Below, in pieces: positions 40,144-50,639 of a DNA stretch of 64,000 nucleotides (the first letter of the stretch is position 1; every line of letters starts with the position of its first letter). Source of the stretch: Closterium sp. NIES-65 (Eukaryota; Streptophyta; Zygnematophyceae; Desmidiales; Closteriaceae); contig CANXME010002181.1 in the NCBI GenBank assembly GCA_948144175.1, forward strand, positions 2,418,001 to 2,482,000. Direction: 5' to 3'. The position numbers and the translations under genes were made by a program. The notes beneath the pieces are model-generated. The model was not told the origin of the DNA. It saw nothing but the letters and a program-made list of their open reading frames with translations, and searched no databases.

Positions 40144-42310
40144 TCCTCGCCGCGGAGAGTGTTGCGCGGGGGATCGTGCTGGCCTGCCCGACCACGAGGG
40201 GACGGGCGGCGAGGAGGGCGAGGACGCGCAGGGGAGCGCTGATTCCCCTCCCTGCGCTGAAAATGTTCGCGATGCTCGGGAGAAGGGCGGCGAGGAGATG
40301 GCTGCCGAGGGGGCTGACGTGAAGGCGAACGCCCGCGCTCCTGCCGCGGCTGACCGTCAGGACGGTTCGACGCAACACGCGCAGGCGCCCTCGAATACTC
40401 CGGGGAGGTGGGGCGCGCGGCGGGCCGATGGGGAAGAGTTTGCACCCGCTCGAAGCGGCGGACTGGCTCGCTTGCGGAGGGGTGCGTAAGAAGACACGGA
40501 CGAGGCACGGCAGGCGCAGGCTCTGGCAGCGCGCTCTCCGCGGAACCCTCCAGCTCCGGATCCCGTCTCGCGGATGGGTTCATCACCCCCGATCGTACCG
40601 CAGCCGACGCCAGCGCGCCAACGAAGCGAGGCCGAGGTGGTCGCGGCGCCGCAAACGGGGCGCGAGGGAGCTGCAGTTGTGAGAGCAACGCGCGGGATCC
40701 GCGTAGGACGCGGCAGCCGCCGCGGACGAAGGGGAAGCGAGCGAGGACGAAAAAGTGGCGGAGCGCGGGGTTCAAACCGACTCCGCACAGGAGCAAGCGG
40801 CTACGCGAGAAACGCGGAAAGGCTGATGCGAAACGGCGCGGGCGGCGAGGAACCACCTAGCGAGGAGGCAGAGGAGGAAGTGGAGAATGAGGGAAGTGAC
40901 GAGGGTGACCCTGCATTTAACCCTGAAAGAGAGGGGATGTTGGGTGAAGAAGCTGAGGAGGACGAGGACGAGTTGGAACTCCTGCTTCGGGGAGAGGAGC
41001 TCCCCGAAGCAGGTGTCCGAGGCGAACCTGCCAACTGAACCACAGCCGAAGGTGTGGGCCGAAATCCAGCCCCGAGCCGAGCCGCATCTGCAATTCCAAT
41101 CCCCAGAAATCGGACCGCGAGGCAGAACCGAACCGCCCCCAACATTGCGGTTACCACCGCTCCAGCCCATAACGCGGCTCCTGCGCCTGCCACCCCCGCC
41201 CCAATCATCAGCGCTGACGACCTGGCAGGCCGTCTGGACCTCTTCGCTGACATCGCCAACTGGGACCTCTGCCCGCTGCGCGACAGCAGACAGCCGCCCC
41301 TTGCCCGCCACCCACCTCGCCCACTTCGCGAATCCTTCGTCATCTGCCTGCTGACCCCACTACTGCACCTCGCCAAAAACCCTGACTCCTCACCTGGTTG
41401 GAAGCTGCTGATGTTTCTCCCGCATATTCTCCTGCGCACGTCATTCGCACGAAAACCAGACTGGAAGGCGATGGGCGACAGACTGACGAGATTTTGCCAA
41501 GGGCAATGGCGCGGCCTGTACGACGAGGCGGGAGATGCAGTAAACAACAACCCCCAACCACGCCACGTACCTGACACCACGGGAAAGCTGGAGAGGGCTG
41601 AGGGATTGGCCAAAAGGGGAAGTCTAGCAAAGTCTCTCCAATCGCTGACAGCCACGCCCGTCAGCACGCCAAGCCCTGAAGTATTGAGTGCACTGACATC
41701 CAGGCACCCAAGGGCCACCGCGGCTATACCGGACTGGGTGCACGACTTCGCCCCTGAGACTCTACCCTCAATCACAGCTCGCGACTTCAGGAGGCTGCTA
41801 GCTCGATGCCCCAACGGCGTTGGCGCAGGTCCTTCAGGAACTACCTTCGAGCACCTGAGGGATGCGGCCCTGGGGAACGCCGACGTCCTCCTGCAGTTAC
41901 ACGCGCTTATTAACACAACACTAGCTGGTAAACTGAACGCCGACGCAGCAGATCTACTCACAGCATCCCGTCTACTAGCCTTCTCGAAACCACAAGGCGG
42001 AACGAGGCCAATAGCCATCGGTGAATGCTTGCTGCGCATTGTTACAAAGGCAGCGCTTTTTCTGGCTGCTCCCGAAGCGCGCGATCACTTCACCCCGCTA
42101 CAATTTGGAGTGGCGATCGCTGGGGGCATTGAGGCAGCAATACACGCGGCACGCACCTACCTGGAGGAGTTCCCTGGAGCAACGGCCCTCTAGATTGACC
42201 TGGCAAACGCCTTCAACGCAGTGGAGCGCGCGGCGGTGTTCGAATGACTGAGGGGCACGAAGCTTGACACCCTGGTGCCTCTCGTCCGCCTCTCATACAG
42301 CCGCCCTTTC
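40144..42310 (+). pseudogene. N: N-terminal region and first half of reverse transcriptase
   Basis: One frame can be followed from about 40150 with stops at 40487-40489, 41036-41038, 42191-42193 and 42244-42246. The first 300 codons are rich in charged residues (acidic block near 40860-41000). Reverse transcriptase motifs begin near 41750: GPSGTTFEHLR, LLAFSKPQGGTRPIAI, LQFGVAIAGGIEAA, and IDLANAFNAVERAAVF with the catalytic aspartate. Stops at 42191 and 42244 fall where CAG and TGG codons are expected. The block ends at target site CTTTC of solo LTR S. Confidence 0.82.
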
Positions 42311-42878
42311 TGAAGGAATATATTAGAGAGCGTAGCGATAACGAGAGAGATTCTGCTATGGGAATGATGTTGCGCCAGCAACTTGGTAGAGTTTCGGTAG
42401 CGTTTGCCTCTAAGGACTTGGTGAGAATTGAAGTAGCATTTTGGACTTCACTAGGAATATAGAAAATATATTCAACACACAAGCAAACACAAACATATAT
42501 ATAGGCAGGCGAGGGTTTCACAAGAGGTTGCGTGGGCGCTGCGAGTAACCCAACCCCACGAAAGTGGTGTGTGGGTGGGTGAACGCGCCCCGCACATTTC
42601 CAACCCAACTCGGCACCGGAATGTCTCACCGTGCACGCTACTCCTGCCAACACAGCAAGTGAGCAGCATGCCTCACAAGCAAGGCACCTACGACCCCCAT
42701 GACTCGTCATTCCTAGCACCGATTCCGCCGAGTTCGCTGCAGTAGCTCACAGTCACCCGTAGTTACTAATGACCGCCACCGAACTCGTGCGTCGGTGCCA
42801 AGTAGACTCAGTCGTTAGGCGCCGACCTGCCAAGTCAAAGGTCATCGAGGGCCCTTGCTGTCGTAGGGCCCTCTAACA
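42311..42878. repeat. S: solo LTR (568 bp) of an unidentified LTR element
   Basis: It starts TGAAGGAATA and ends CTCTAACA. CTTTC is present on both sides, at 42306-42310 and 42879-42883. Removing it with one CTTTC restores the N reading frame across the gap (SYSRPF followed by ALYLDHDFD). A TATATATAGG block near 42496-42505 is a possible promoter if the element reads plus. No relative is present in the window and orientation is not certain. Confidence 0.9.
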
Positions 42879-42883
42879 CTTTC

Positions 42884-43314
42884 GCCCTCTACCTTGACCA
42901 CGATTTCGATGCGGAGCCTTTACAGAGCGCACGAGGCGTGCGCCAGGGTGACCCGCTAGGTCCCATGCTGTTCGCGGCCAGCATCCATCCATGTCTCGTT
43001 GCAACGGCGGCGGCTCACCCAGGGGTGGTGCTTCTCGCGTACGCAGATGACATCACCCTGCTAGGCGAGACCGCGAGCTGCACGGCGGCCTTCAATCACC
43101 TCACAGAAGCCCTTCTCAGCCACGGCCTGTCTCACAATCCCGCGAAATGCGAAGCATGGTCCGCCACAACCCTGGAGCCCGCCGCTCTGCCCCACGGCGT
43201 CACAATTTCCCGGGACGGAGTCCGCGTCTTGGGCAGCCCGATTGGGCCCCCCACTGGCTGCGCTGCCAGAGTGCAGGAACGCCTTACTGCTGCGGCTGAA
43301 CCACTCCCGCTCCT
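42884..43314 (+). pseudogene. N: second half of reverse transcriptase
   Basis: Clear non-LTR motifs follow each other: RGVRQGDPLGPMLFA, then LLAYADDITLLG with the catalytic YADD (near 43036-43047), and HNPAKCEAWS. The block ends at CTCCT, the target site of element C. This stretch has no internal stop. Confidence 0.9.
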
Positions 43315-43681
43315 TGTCAGAATGAGAAACGAGAAATGAGGAGTGACTAGCAGGAACAACAGTACAAATATGTCAAACCCTAATCTGGTGTACCCCTTAT
43401 GGTGTGACCCACTACAGCCTAGAACCACACAAACATATAAATGTTTGACACACCCCCATAGGCAAAGTGTGGGAGACCTAGGGGTCACAAGACCAGTCAA
43501 GGCAAAACAAGGCAAACAAGCTCAGGGTGGATCTCGAGGATTCCACACAAATTCCGAGCACAAGCAAGCGGTCACAAGACCAGTTCACATGCAGTTTTAT
43601 AATAGAGCAAGAGGTACAATGATCACAACCTAACAAGGTAAACATGCAGGTATATATATAATGATCACAGTACAGGTAAAG

Positions 43682-44599
43682 TCAAGAAGTAAGTAAGTGA
43701 GAAACAGTCGGCACAAGGCCTAGAAGAGTGCAAAAACGCTGATGGTCAACAGGCGGAAGCGCCTTGGTGAACACATCAGCAGTGTTGGCCTCAGTGGCCA
43801 CGTAACGCAGAAGAAGCTGACCACGCTGCTGTAGCTCTCGAGCTAGAAAGTAACGCAGAGCAATGTGCTTCGTCCTGTGCTCCAGTCTGTGCTCCTGGCA
43901 CAAGGCAATGGTTGCCTTGTTGTCGACGTACAGCACTGGAGGAGAACGAGGCTGCTCTCCAAGGTCAGTCAGCAGGTAGGTGAGCCAGCGAAGCTCCTGG
44001 GCAGCCATGGCCGTGGCGTAGATCTCAGCCTCACAGCTGGAGCTGAGAACAGAAGAAGAACGAGTAGAACGCCAAGAGACAGAGCCAGAGCCAAGACTGA
44101 AGGTGTAACCCTGAGACGACCGCTGAGTAGCCTGGTCGTCTGCCCAAGAAGCGTCTGAGTGCCCAGTGAGAACAGGCCGGTCTCGCCCTCCAAGCACTAG
44201 CCCCATGCCCGACGTACTGCACAAGTAGCGCAACACCCTCTTAGCTGCATCCATGTGCTCCTTCCGGTGACGGCCGGGAGCAACATAGCGTGCTAAGATG
44301 CTGAGAGGGTATGCTAGGTCAGGTCGAGTGCAGGTCATCAGGTACATGAGGCAGCCCACAAGCTCTGGATACGGACCACTCGACTCTACGGACTCATCCG
44401 AAGGCAGAGCTGAGAGCGAGTGACCCGTAGGCAGAGGAGTGGACTGGGGCGAGGAGTACGTGAAGCCGAAGCGCTGAAGGACCTGCTGCACCATGTGTGA
44501 CTGAGTCAGGGTAATGGTGCGGCGTGCTCTGTCCCGGGTGATCCGCAAGCCAAGATAGCTTGTCAGTTCACCCAGGTCTGTGCACGTGTGTCTCTTCTA
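43682..44599 (-). pseudogene. pol: C pol end: last part of reverse transcriptase and RNase H
   Basis: This continues the C polyprotein after TAG at 44597-44599 (CAG in F). It has DLGELTSYLGLRITRD, MYLMTCTRPDLAYP, RNase H motifs HSDASWADD, SSCEAEIYATAMA, YVDNKAT and RTKHIAL. It ends in the family C-terminus at 43682-43684. No other stop is visible. Confidence 0.92.
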
Positions 44600-45010
44600 C
44601 AGCTCGGACTTCACGTGGGCGAGTGCGGCAGTGTCCGCAGTGGCAAAGACCAAGTCGTCGACGTACACGAGGATGTAGAACGGCAGCAGCGAGGTGTCGG
44701 TGCGCAGAAACAGCGACGGGTCAGCAGTAGAAGGAGCAAACCCAAGAGCCGCAAGTGTAGTCCTCAGTGTGTCGTGCCACTCACGCGGCGCCTGGCGGAG
44801 ACCGTAGACTGGCCGCCGGAGGCTCCACTGGGTGCCAGGAGGGAACGACCCAGTGAAGCCAGGTGGGCGGCGCAGCCAGATCTCCTCGTGCAGGCTGCCC
44901 TGCAAGAAAGCTGTGCTGAAGTCAAGAGAGTGGAGCTCGTAGTCACGCTGAGCGGCGACGTGTAGCAGAACCCGAAGAGTGGTCATCTTCGGGGTCGGGG
45001 AGAAGGTCTA
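44600..45010 (-). pseudogene. pol: C reverse transcriptase core between two TAG stops
   Basis: The segment TFSPTPKMTTLRVLL through YVDDLVFATADTAALAHVKSEL lies between TAG 45008-45010 and TAG 44597-44599. Both stops replace CAG codons kept in relatives. All reverse transcriptase motifs (LDFSTAFLQG, YGLRQAP, YVDD) are intact. Confidence 0.92.
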
Positions 45011-48000
45011 GAAGAAGTCAACTCCCTCTCGCTGACTGAAGCCTCGTGCAACGTAACGCGCCTTGAAGACAGGCGGAGAGCCTGGCGGCCGCTTCACCCT
45101 GAAAATCCACATGCCACTGACGATGTTCGCCCCAGGTGGGGGAACGTCGTCGACGTAGGTGCCTGTGGACTTCCAGGAAGCCATCTCTGTGTCCATGGCT
45201 GACTGCCACTGAGAGGAGTAGGGACCGGCCATCGCCTCTGCGTAAGAGCGTGGGGTCGGGATGTCTGGTGCATCCGGGTCTCCCTCAGGGGCAACAAGCA
45301 TGGACACGAGATGGGGCAAAGCAGCGGCAAGGCAACCAAACTCCTCCTGCCTGTCCTCAAGGACGTCCGTGCCAAGAGCACACTCACCCCCGACGGACGG
45401 AGGACAGGCAGACTCAGACTCAGCAACAAGACTCGCTGCGTAGTCTAGACGACACGCAGCTGCAAAGTCGACAAGCTCAGTGACTAGGGCAGACGCAGCA
45501 GCGGACTCAAAGGAAGGGTCAGTGACAACCGTAGCAAGGAGACGTGTGACAATAGGACTGGCAGCGCGAAGGGAGTCTGACTCCGGGTCAGCAAGAGCAG
45601 GAAGAGAGGACGCAGGAGGCGATGGGAGAGCAACACGCTGCGGAGCAGTGGACTGACGAAGCGCCATCCGGTGCGTGCCTGGGACAGCAGGAGGACGCTC
45701 ACGCGGGACACGACTACCAGTGGTAGCAGCTCGAAGAGGCGACGCTCGACGAGACGCAGGTGACACTGGACGTGACGCAGGCTCACGTCTCTCAGCAAAA
45801 CCGTCAGTCGGACCAGTGTAAGGAGCAGGCACAGGGAGTGGGGAGGCAGGCGGTAACTGTGGCTGTGACTGGACAGACGGCGGACACTCTAAGGCGAGAG
45901 GAGAACAAGGAGGAGGAGGCTGACCAAGAACCTGTTGAAGGAGCGGAACGAAGTACGGTCGTGGCCGTGCAGCAGCTCTCGAACCAGCAGAGACACCAGC
46001 GGCAGCAGCAGCACCTCCAGAAGCAGCAGCACCTCCAGCACCAGGGTCCGCAGCACCTCCAGCAGCACCTCCAGCAGCAGCAGTACCTCCAGCAGCACCG
46101 CCAGCAGCAGCTGCACCTCCAGCACCAGGGTCCGTAGCACCCACAGCAGCTCCAACGCCCGGGTCCTCAGTATTAGCAGCACCTCCAGCAGCACCGCCAG
46201 CAGCAGCAGCACCTCCAGCAGCACCGCCAGCAGCAGCAGCACCTCCAACACCAGGGTCCGTAGTACTCGCAGCAGCGTCAACTCCGGGGACCCCAGCACC
46301 AGCAGCTCCACTACGGAGACTGATGTGCCGAGCGTACCACTCTCGAAGCTGAGGGGAAGAGGGCGGCTCCCGCCGTGGTGGGGAAGCACGAGTACCAACT
46401 CCAGCAGTACCACGAGCCCGAGACTCACCCCGCCGGAGGCTGCAGTACCGTGAGTACCACTCACGCAGCTGCTGCGAAGAGGGAGGTCCTCCAGGCGCCT
46501 CACAGTCAACTGCAACACCACCAGGCTCAGCACCCCCAGGCTCAGCAACTCCAGGCGCAGTACCCCTAGACTCAGCAACGCCAGGCTCAGTACCCCCAAA
46601 CCCAGCACCCCCAGGCTCAGCACCCCCAGGATCAGCACCCCCAGACTCAGCACCCCCAGACTCAGCACCCCCAGGCTCCGTCCGCTCAGGCTCCGCACGC
46701 TCAGGCTCCGCACGCTCAGGCTCAGCACCTCCAGCAGGACGCGAGTCGACAGCTACCTCGGCAGGCTCAACCGGGTCTACCTGAGAGACACCTGAGGGAG
46801 CGGCACCCTGAGGGGGAAGGGGGTCTACCACTGCAGCACCTGGCGCGAGGAAGAGAGGTGGGGGAGGGAGCGGGGCAGTGCGGTAGGGGAAGAGGCGGTA
46901 GAAGGGCACGGACTCGTCAAAAGTGACGTCCTGAGAGGGGAAGACTCGGTGCGAGGCGGGGTGGTAAAACTGCCAGCCAGACGCATCCGGGACAAAGCCA
47001 AGAAAGACACAGGGAGCAGTGCGGGAGGAGAGCTTGTCCGCAGACGTGTCGCGAACAAAAGCTCGGGATCCCCAGACACGGAAGCGTGACGTATCGCCAA
47101 CCTCCCCCGTCCACAGCAGTGTGGGCGAGGTCTCCGGAGCGGAGACACGGGGCCAGAGGTTGAGCTGATGCGCAGCGTACCGGACCGCAAACGGCCACAG
47201 AAAGTGGGGGGCAGCCGCGTGGACTAAGGAGGTACGAGCGACCTCCATGACCAAGCCAATGCGGCGCTCAGCAACCCCATTCTGCTGTGGAGAGGCCGGG
47301 AGCGTGAACGACTGGCGAATGCCGTGCTCGGCACAGTAGGCTGCCAAGAGGTCGGAGGAGAACTCGCCACCTCTGTCAGAGTGCAAGCGCAGAACAGGAA
47401 ACTCCGAGCGAAAACGCTCTCGCAGCTGAAGACGTGCTCTACGGATCCAGGGGATCAGAACATCAGGGACTTCACCCTTGGTGCGCAAGGGGAAGACCGT
47501 GGTGTAGCGCGAGTAGTCGTCAACGACGATCAAGAAGTACCTCTCCTGGCCCTGACCACGGACGCGGGCTGGGCCCCATACGTCCATGTGGAGCGTCTGT
47601 AAAGGAGCAGTCGTCGGGGGGAACGAGGAGGAGTGAGGGGCAGCGCGCTGCCGCCCCTCGACACAGGGAAGACAAGGAGGAGCAAGGGAGGGTGGGAGGG
47701 GAGGGAGTACCCGAGGAAGACCAGAGACAAGGTACCGGGCGTGCATGCCCCGAAGGCGCTGCACTGACGGGTGACCAAGTCGGTGGTGCCAGAGGACAGT
47801 CTTGTGCGCTAGAGAGCGACACGAGTAGGGGGCAGAGAGCTGACCTGACGCAGACGCAGACGCAGACGCCGCTACCTGAGGGGACTCAGTGGTCAGTGTG
47901 TACAGGTCCGACCCCGGCTGCCGAGTGAAGGTAGCCAGGTGACGGCCCGTCCGAGCACACGTGCAGTGTGTCACACGCTCGTAGGCAGGGGTGAACTGGT

Positions 48001-49786
48001 GAACACCCCCATCCTGAAGCGCACAACCCGCCACCAAGTTCGTAGAGAACGAGGGGAGGTGGAGACCTGACAGTGTGCCCGACGGGACAGCAGGACAAGG
48101 AAGGAGGGTGGAGGAGGTCGCAATGACCGGACCCCCAGAGGGGTCAGCGAGCGAGACAGCTACTGGTCGAGCAAGAGGCTCAAGAGCAGTGCGGTCACGA
48201 AAGAAACAGCGCGAAGCGCCTGAGTCTAGAGTGAAGGTGTGCAGTGCCTCAGTGGATTCAGTAGCACCTGGGGTGGCGGACACACACGCACCTAGAGCAG
48301 TAGCCTCACCAGTACCTGGGGCAGTAGACACGCAAGCACCTAGGGCGGCAGCCTCACTCGTGCGGATGCCTGGGTCAGGCGGAACACTCAGGTACTGGTC
48401 CTCCTCTCCACTAATAGTCAATGCATACATTGCTTTGAGAATAACATCAAAATCAAGAGCATAGATATCGATATCCTTCTTGAGGAGATCAGCCCACTGA
48501 GGGAGCTCAGGAGCGTCAGGAAACTGTGCACGCCAAGCGTCATCTAGGCGAGAGAAGCAGCGCTGCGAAGTGTGCGCCCTCCCGCACGTTTGTCCCTTGC
48601 GGCGACCAGTGCGGATGACGTACGTGCAGCTAAGGCTACCCCCCCCACCCCCGTGCTGTAAGTACCACTCACGAAGCTCCTGGGAGGACTGAGGGTGCTG
48701 CGCACTCTGGCCAGTGCCAGAGCCTCCACGACCACCACCGCCGCCTCCACCACGACCACCACCGCCCCTGCCGCCGCCACGTCCACTGCCGCCACCACCA
48801 CCGCCCCCACCGCGGCCACCACCGCCGCCGCTGCCTCCACCACCCCCACCGCTGCCACTAGCCCCTCCAGCCCCGCCACCGCCCCCGCCGCTGCCACCAC
48901 CCCCACCACCACCTCCCCCGCCGTCACCCCCACCGCCCTTGCCTCCCCTGCCCTTGCCGCTGCGGCGCCCGCTGGGAGCGGACGCAGAGCCGACCTGCTC
49001 AGCACCAAGAAGGTCGACAGCAGCAGCAGAGGCGACAGAGGGGAGGAGGGGGGAGGGGGAACACCCCTCGAAGAAAGGGGTGCGGGGGTCGCCACGAGAG
49101 GCACCTACAGCTACAATACTCTTCTCAGCTGCAAGTAGTTCCTTCTCTAGGGCGGCAATGGTGAGCTCAGTGGGACAGCGAGCTAGGAAGTGGTCCCTGA
49201 CTGTACGCAGAGTGTCAGGGAGGCGGGTGACTAGGTGGTAGAGAGTGAGCCAGAGCGGGGGAGGGTTGGAGGCAAGAAACTCAGCGGGCATGGCTGCACG
49301 GAAGCGGGCATCACTAGTACGGAGGTGAGTGATGAGGTCAGCGACTGTCTGGAAAGCGGACAGGTCGGGGAACAGGTAGGGAAGGGAGAGACGGCCTAGT
49401 GCAGCTGAGGCCGGGGAGGAGTAGCGCGCAACTACAGCAGTGTACAGGGCCTGCGCAGTCTGATGCTGGCCGAAGTGCTCACGCTCATCGACTGGCAGGG
49501 AGTTGCGAATGGCAAAGCGGGCGTGGGCATCGCGAGTCTGCCACTGCGAGCGAGCAGTAGCGGTAGCAGTAGTAGCAGGAGCAGGGACTGTGCCTAGTGC
49601 GTGATCGTACAGCGAGATATCCTCTCTGGCAGTGAGCTGGAGGAACAGGTGCAGATCATCGAGCCAGGTATCAAACTTAGTCGGGCGGCCCTCAGAATCG
49701 AACGAGAGAACTGTAGGGCTAGCCATAGCTGAAGTAGCAGTAGCAGCAGTGGTGGTAGTAGCAGTAGCAGTAGCAGTGCTGTGCAC
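45008..49786 (-). CDS. gag-pol: C gag, protease, integrase and start of reverse transcriptase
   Basis: This is the longest open frame in the window (1592 codons). The family start MASPTVLSF is at 49726; an upstream in-frame ATG gives the longer form. In order: capsid region, polyglycine tract (48700-48960), LREWY (48662-48676), CX13CX3HX4C finger, protease LDSGASRCFF, and GAG-pre-integrase WHHRLGHPS. Integrase follows (HMDVWGP, LHSDRGGEF, GVAERR), then the repeat linker with two further LREWY copies (46454-46468 and 46334-46348), and the start of reverse transcriptase to VDFF. It ends at TAG 45008-45010, a CAG in A2. No frameshift is visible. Confidence 0.93.
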   Translation of the reverse strand: MHSTATATATTTTAATATSAMASPTVLSFDSEGRPTKFDTWLDDLHLFLQLTAREDISLYDHALGTVPAPATTATATARSQWQTRDAHARFAIRNSLPVDEREHFGQHQTAQALYTAVVARYSSPASAALGRLSLPYLFPDLSAFQTVADLITHLRTSDARFRAAMPAEFLASNPPPLWLTLYHLVTRLPDTLRTVRDHFLARCPTELTIAALEKELLAAEKSIVAVGASRGDPRTPFFEGCSPSPLLPSVASAAAVDLLGAEQVGSASAPSGRRSGKGRGGKGGGGDGGGGGGGGGGSGGGGGGAGGASGSGGGGGGSGGGGGRGGGGGGGGSGRGGGRGGGGRGGGGGGGRGGSGTGQSAQHPQSSQELREWYLQHGGGGGSLSCTYVIRTGRRKGQTCGRAHTSQRCFSRLDDAWRAQFPDAPELPQWADLLKKDIDIYALDFDVILKAMYALTISGEEDQYLSVPPDPGIRTSEAAALGACVSTAPGTGEATALGACVSATPGATESTEALHTFTLDSGASRCFFRDRTALEPLARPVAVSLADPSGGPVIATSSTLLPCPAVPSGTLSGLHLPSFSTNLVAGCALQDGGVHQFTPAYERVTHCTCARTGRHLATFTRQPGSDLYTLTTESPQVAASASASASGQLSAPYSCRSLAHKTVLWHHRLGHPSVQRLRGMHARYLVSGLPRVLPPLPPSLAPPCLPCVEGRQRAAPHSSSFPPTTAPLQTLHMDVWGPARVRGQGQERYFLIVVDDYSRYTTVFPLRTKGEVPDVLIPWIRRARLQLRERFRSEFPVLRLHSDRGGEFSSDLLAAYCAEHGIRQSFTLPASPQQNGVAERRIGLVMEVARTSLVHAAAPHFLWPFAVRYAAHQLNLWPRVSAPETSPTLLWTGEVGDTSRFRVWGSRAFVRDTSADKLSSRTAPCVFLGFVPDASGWQFYHPASHRVFPSQDVTFDESVPFYRLFPYRTAPLPPPPLFLAPGAAVVDPLPPQGAAPSGVSQVDPVEPAEVAVDSRPAGGAEPERAEPERAEPERTEPGGAESGGAESGGADPGGAEPGGAGFGGTEPGVAESRGTAPGVAEPGGAEPGGVAVDCEAPGGPPSSQQLREWYSRYCSLRRGESRARGTAGVGTRASPPRREPPSSPQLREWYARHISLRSGAAGAGVPGVDAAASTTDPGVGGAAAAGGAAGGAAAAGGAAGGAANTEDPGVGAAVGATDPGAGGAAAAGGAAGGTAAAGGAAGGAADPGAGGAAASGGAAAAAGVSAGSRAAARPRPYFVPLLQQVLGQPPPPCSPLALECPPSVQSQPQLPPASPLPVPAPYTGPTDGFAERREPASRPVSPASRRASPLRAATTGSRVPRERPPAVPGTHRMALRQSTAPQRVALPSPPASSLPALADPESDSLRAASPIVTRLLATVVTDPSFESAAASALVTELVDFAAACRLDYAASLVAESESACPPSVGGECALGTDVLEDRQEEFGCLAAALPHLVSMLVAPEGDPDAPDIPTPRSYAEAMAGPYSSQWQSAMDTEMASWKSTGTYVDDVPPPGANIVSGMWIFRVKRPPGSPPVFKARYVARGFSQREGVDFF

Positions 49787-49794
49787 AGGTAAGT

Positions 49795-50498
49795 AGTGCG
49801 CGGCTCGGCTAGGGCGGCGCGGCTCGGCTAGGGCGGCGCGACTCGGCTAGGGCGGCGCGGCTCGGCTAGGGCGGCGCGGCTCGGCTGGAGCGGCGCGGCT
49901 CGGCTGGGTCGCGCGGTTCGGTTCGGGTCGCGCCGTGCGGCTCGGTCGTAGAGGGGCGAGCGCGGGAGGGCCGGTCGGGGCTAGCGCGGGGCCAAAGGGG
50001 GGGCCGTGAGAGGCTAGCGCGGGGCCTGCAGGGGACGTGGGAGGCTAGCGCGGGGCCGACGGGGGCCTTAGGAGGCTAGCGCGGGGCCGATCGGGGGCCT
50101 TAGGAGGCTAGCGCGGGGCTAGCGTGGGGCCGACGGGGGCTTAGGAGGCTAGCGCGGGGCCGACGGGGGCCTTAGGAGGCTAGCGCGGGGCCGATCGGGG
50201 GCCTTAGGAGGCTAGCGCGGGGCTAGCGTGGGGCCGACGGGGGCTTAGGAGGCTAGCGCGGGGCCGATCGGGGGCCTTAGGAGGCTAGCGCGGGGCTAGC
50301 GTGGGGCCGACGGGGGCCTTAGGAGGTTAGCGCGGGGCCGATCGGGGGCCGTGAGAGGCTAGCGCGGGGCCATACGGGGCCTTGAGAAGGAGGCGCTCGA
50401 GGCGCAGGAAAAAGAACGGCGGCGCACGAGGGCGCGGCTAGCGGAAACGGTGGGCCCTATCGTTTCGGTCCTAGGTGGAACCTAGGCTCGTGATACCA
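49795..50498 (-). repeat. C GC-rich leader with 31-bp repeats, and primer-binding site
   Basis: Near gag it repeats GCGGCTCGGCTAGGGCG (49800-49930). From 50000 to 50390 a unit of about 31 bp (GAGGCTAGCGCGGGGCCGAC plus a GGGGGCCTTAG tail) is repeated about twelve times. The primer-binding site lies at 50485-50498. Confidence 0.88.
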
Positions 50499-50639
50499 TG
50501 TCAGAATGAGAAACGAGAAATGAGGAGTGACTAGCAGGAACAACAGTACAAATATGTCAAACCCTAATCTGGTGTACCCCTTATGGTGTGACCCACTACA
50601 GCCTAGAACCACACAAACATATAAATGTTTGACACTCCT

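Larger units (their letters stand above)
43315..50634 (-). mobile_element. C: full-length copia element inserted in N
   Basis: Two 136-bp LTRs (43315-43450 and 50499-50634) look identical, and CTCCT flanks the element at 43310-43314 and 50635-50639. On the minus strand it has primer-binding site TGGTATCACGAGCC, a GC-rich leader, gag-pol and a short 3' untranslated region with the TATGGGGGTG block. It is a sister family to A and F, with the same order and linkers. The insertion is recent, but gag-pol has two TAG stops. Confidence 0.96.

Noticed and set aside
45136-45483. Plus-strand frames opposite C pol (also 45760-46453, 47324-47928)
   Set aside because: They overlap a long minus-strand polyprotein with clear catalytic motifs. 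They are shadow frames.
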